Assembly (NCBI GenBank): GCA_023653245.1
Contig: JAMNXK010000045.1
Span: forward strand, 1 to 10,058
Direction of reading: 5' to 3'
Origin: Tagaea sp.
GTDB taxonomy: Bacteria > Pseudomonadota > Alphaproteobacteria > CACIAM-22H2
DNA: 10,058 bases
Shown here one piece after another: positions 9,683-10,058 of this stretch (position 1 is its first letter; each line of letters begins with the position of its first letter). A model generated the notes under the pieces. The model saw nothing but the letters and a program-made list of their open reading frames with translations. It did no database searches and was not told the origin of the DNA. A program made the translations under genes and the position numbers.

Positions 9683-9688
9683 GGCGGG
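9667..9688 (+). repeat. Hairpin in the lexA leader
   Basis: CCCGCCTT (9667-9674) and AAGGCGGG (9681-9688) form a perfect 8-bp stem with a 6-base loop. A competing 5-bp stem AGGCG/CGCCT (9682-9686 with 9691-9695, loop GGTT) uses part of the same arm, and a palindrome CCTCGCGAGG (9693-9702) overlaps the lexA ribosome binding site. No T-run follows, so it is not a standard terminator. Confidence 0.55.
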
Positions 9689-9708
9689 TTCGCCTCGCGA
9701 GGGTCACC

Positions 9709-10058
9709 ATGCTGACGCGCAAACAATACGAGCTGTTGCTGCTCATCAATCAACGCCTGAGCGAAGTGGGCGTGCCGCCCTCCTTCGACGAAATGAAGGA
9801 CGCGCTCGGGCTCAAATCCAAATCGGGCATCCACCGCCTGATCACGGGGCTGGAGGAGCGCGGCTTCATCCGCCGCCTGCCCCATCGCGCGCGCGCGCTC
9901 GAAGTCGTGCGCCTGCCCGACAATCTCGCCGCCCAAGGGATCAAGCCCGCCTCCAACGCGGGCCTCGCCCCCATCGAACCCGGTCCGCGCTTCCGCCCGC
10001 AGATCGTGCGCGGCGAGCGCGTGCCGCTCGCCGGGGCCGCCGCCGCCAACGCCAACGA
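9709..10058 (+). CDS. lexA: SOS repressor LexA, N-terminal part
   Basis: The first 116 codons of lexA; the gene runs off the right edge. LexA represses DNA-damage genes and cuts itself when bound to RecA filaments. Visible is the whole winged helix-turn-helix, about 1-70: [29 protein letters not shown] and [20 protein letters not shown], the strongly alphaproteobacterial form of the domain. A linker follows ([16 protein letters not shown]), reaching [12 protein letters not shown] at the edge. The Ala-Gly cleavage site and the Ser-Lys catalytic pair should lie beyond the window and cannot be checked. The ATG at 9709 is chosen from the MLTRKQ start typical of the family and GAGGG (9699-9703) 5 bases upstream. 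Its promoter carries a LexA box, so it should be autoregulated. Confidence 0.95.
   Translation, partial: MLTRKQYELLLLINQRLSEVGVPPSFDEMKDALGLKSKSGIHRLITGLEERGFIRRLPHRARALEVVRLPDNLAAQGIKPASNAGLAPIEPGPRFRPQIVRGERVPLAGAAAANAN

Overview
The window is very GC-rich (roughly 70%), gene-dense, and has the look of an alphaproteobacterial chromosome, probably Rhodospirillales-like. The reasons are the trpD-trpC-moaC-moeA-lexA gene order, a LexA box of the alphaproteobacterial type GAAC-N7-GAAC (GTTC-N7-GTTC on the other strand), and the protein sequences themselves. I have no database result, so the taxon is an inference.

Layout. (1) Positions 1-2875, minus strand: a copper-export operon. It runs copA (Cu(I) P-type ATPase), then a cueR-type MerR regulator overlapping copA by 4 bp, then the N-terminal part of an unidentified single-span membrane protein that leaves the window. 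A textbook CueR promoter (19-bp spacer, dyad between -35 and -10) sits directly before copA, so close that the mRNA should be leaderless. (2) Positions 2981-5946, plus strand: a small lipoprotein and a large membrane-bound PAS-PAS histidine kinase, joined by a GTGA overlap. No response regulator is in view. (3) Positions 6001-9521, plus strand: trpD, trpC, moaC and moeA, tightly packed, with 4-bp ATGA overlaps at trpC/moaC and moaC/moeA. They supply two tryptophan-synthesis steps and two molybdenum-cofactor steps. A promoter and a perfect 14-bp inverted repeat lie just before trpD. (4) Positions 9709-end: the first 116 codons of lexA. The 187-bp gap before it holds a perfect DnaA box, a promoter overlapped by a LexA box, a possible 27-codon upstream ORF and alternative hairpins.

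How it works together. Copper would switch on copA, cueR and the third gene from one CueR-controlled promoter, giving autoregulated efflux. The trp/moa cluster is housekeeping biosynthesis, and lexA runs from its own SOS-autoregulated promoter. The kinase-lipoprotein pair is the accessory part between the two blocks; its signal cannot be read from sequence.

I see no new multi-gene defence or mobile system, CRISPR array, tRNA, rRNA or insertion sequence. The most interesting points are a missing conserved histidine in CopA (SEHP is SEPP), the leaderless copA arrangement, the inverted repeat at the kinase/trpD junction, and the lexA control region, where DnaA box, LexA box and a structured leader are stacked. 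No gene-free stretch exceeds 300 bases.
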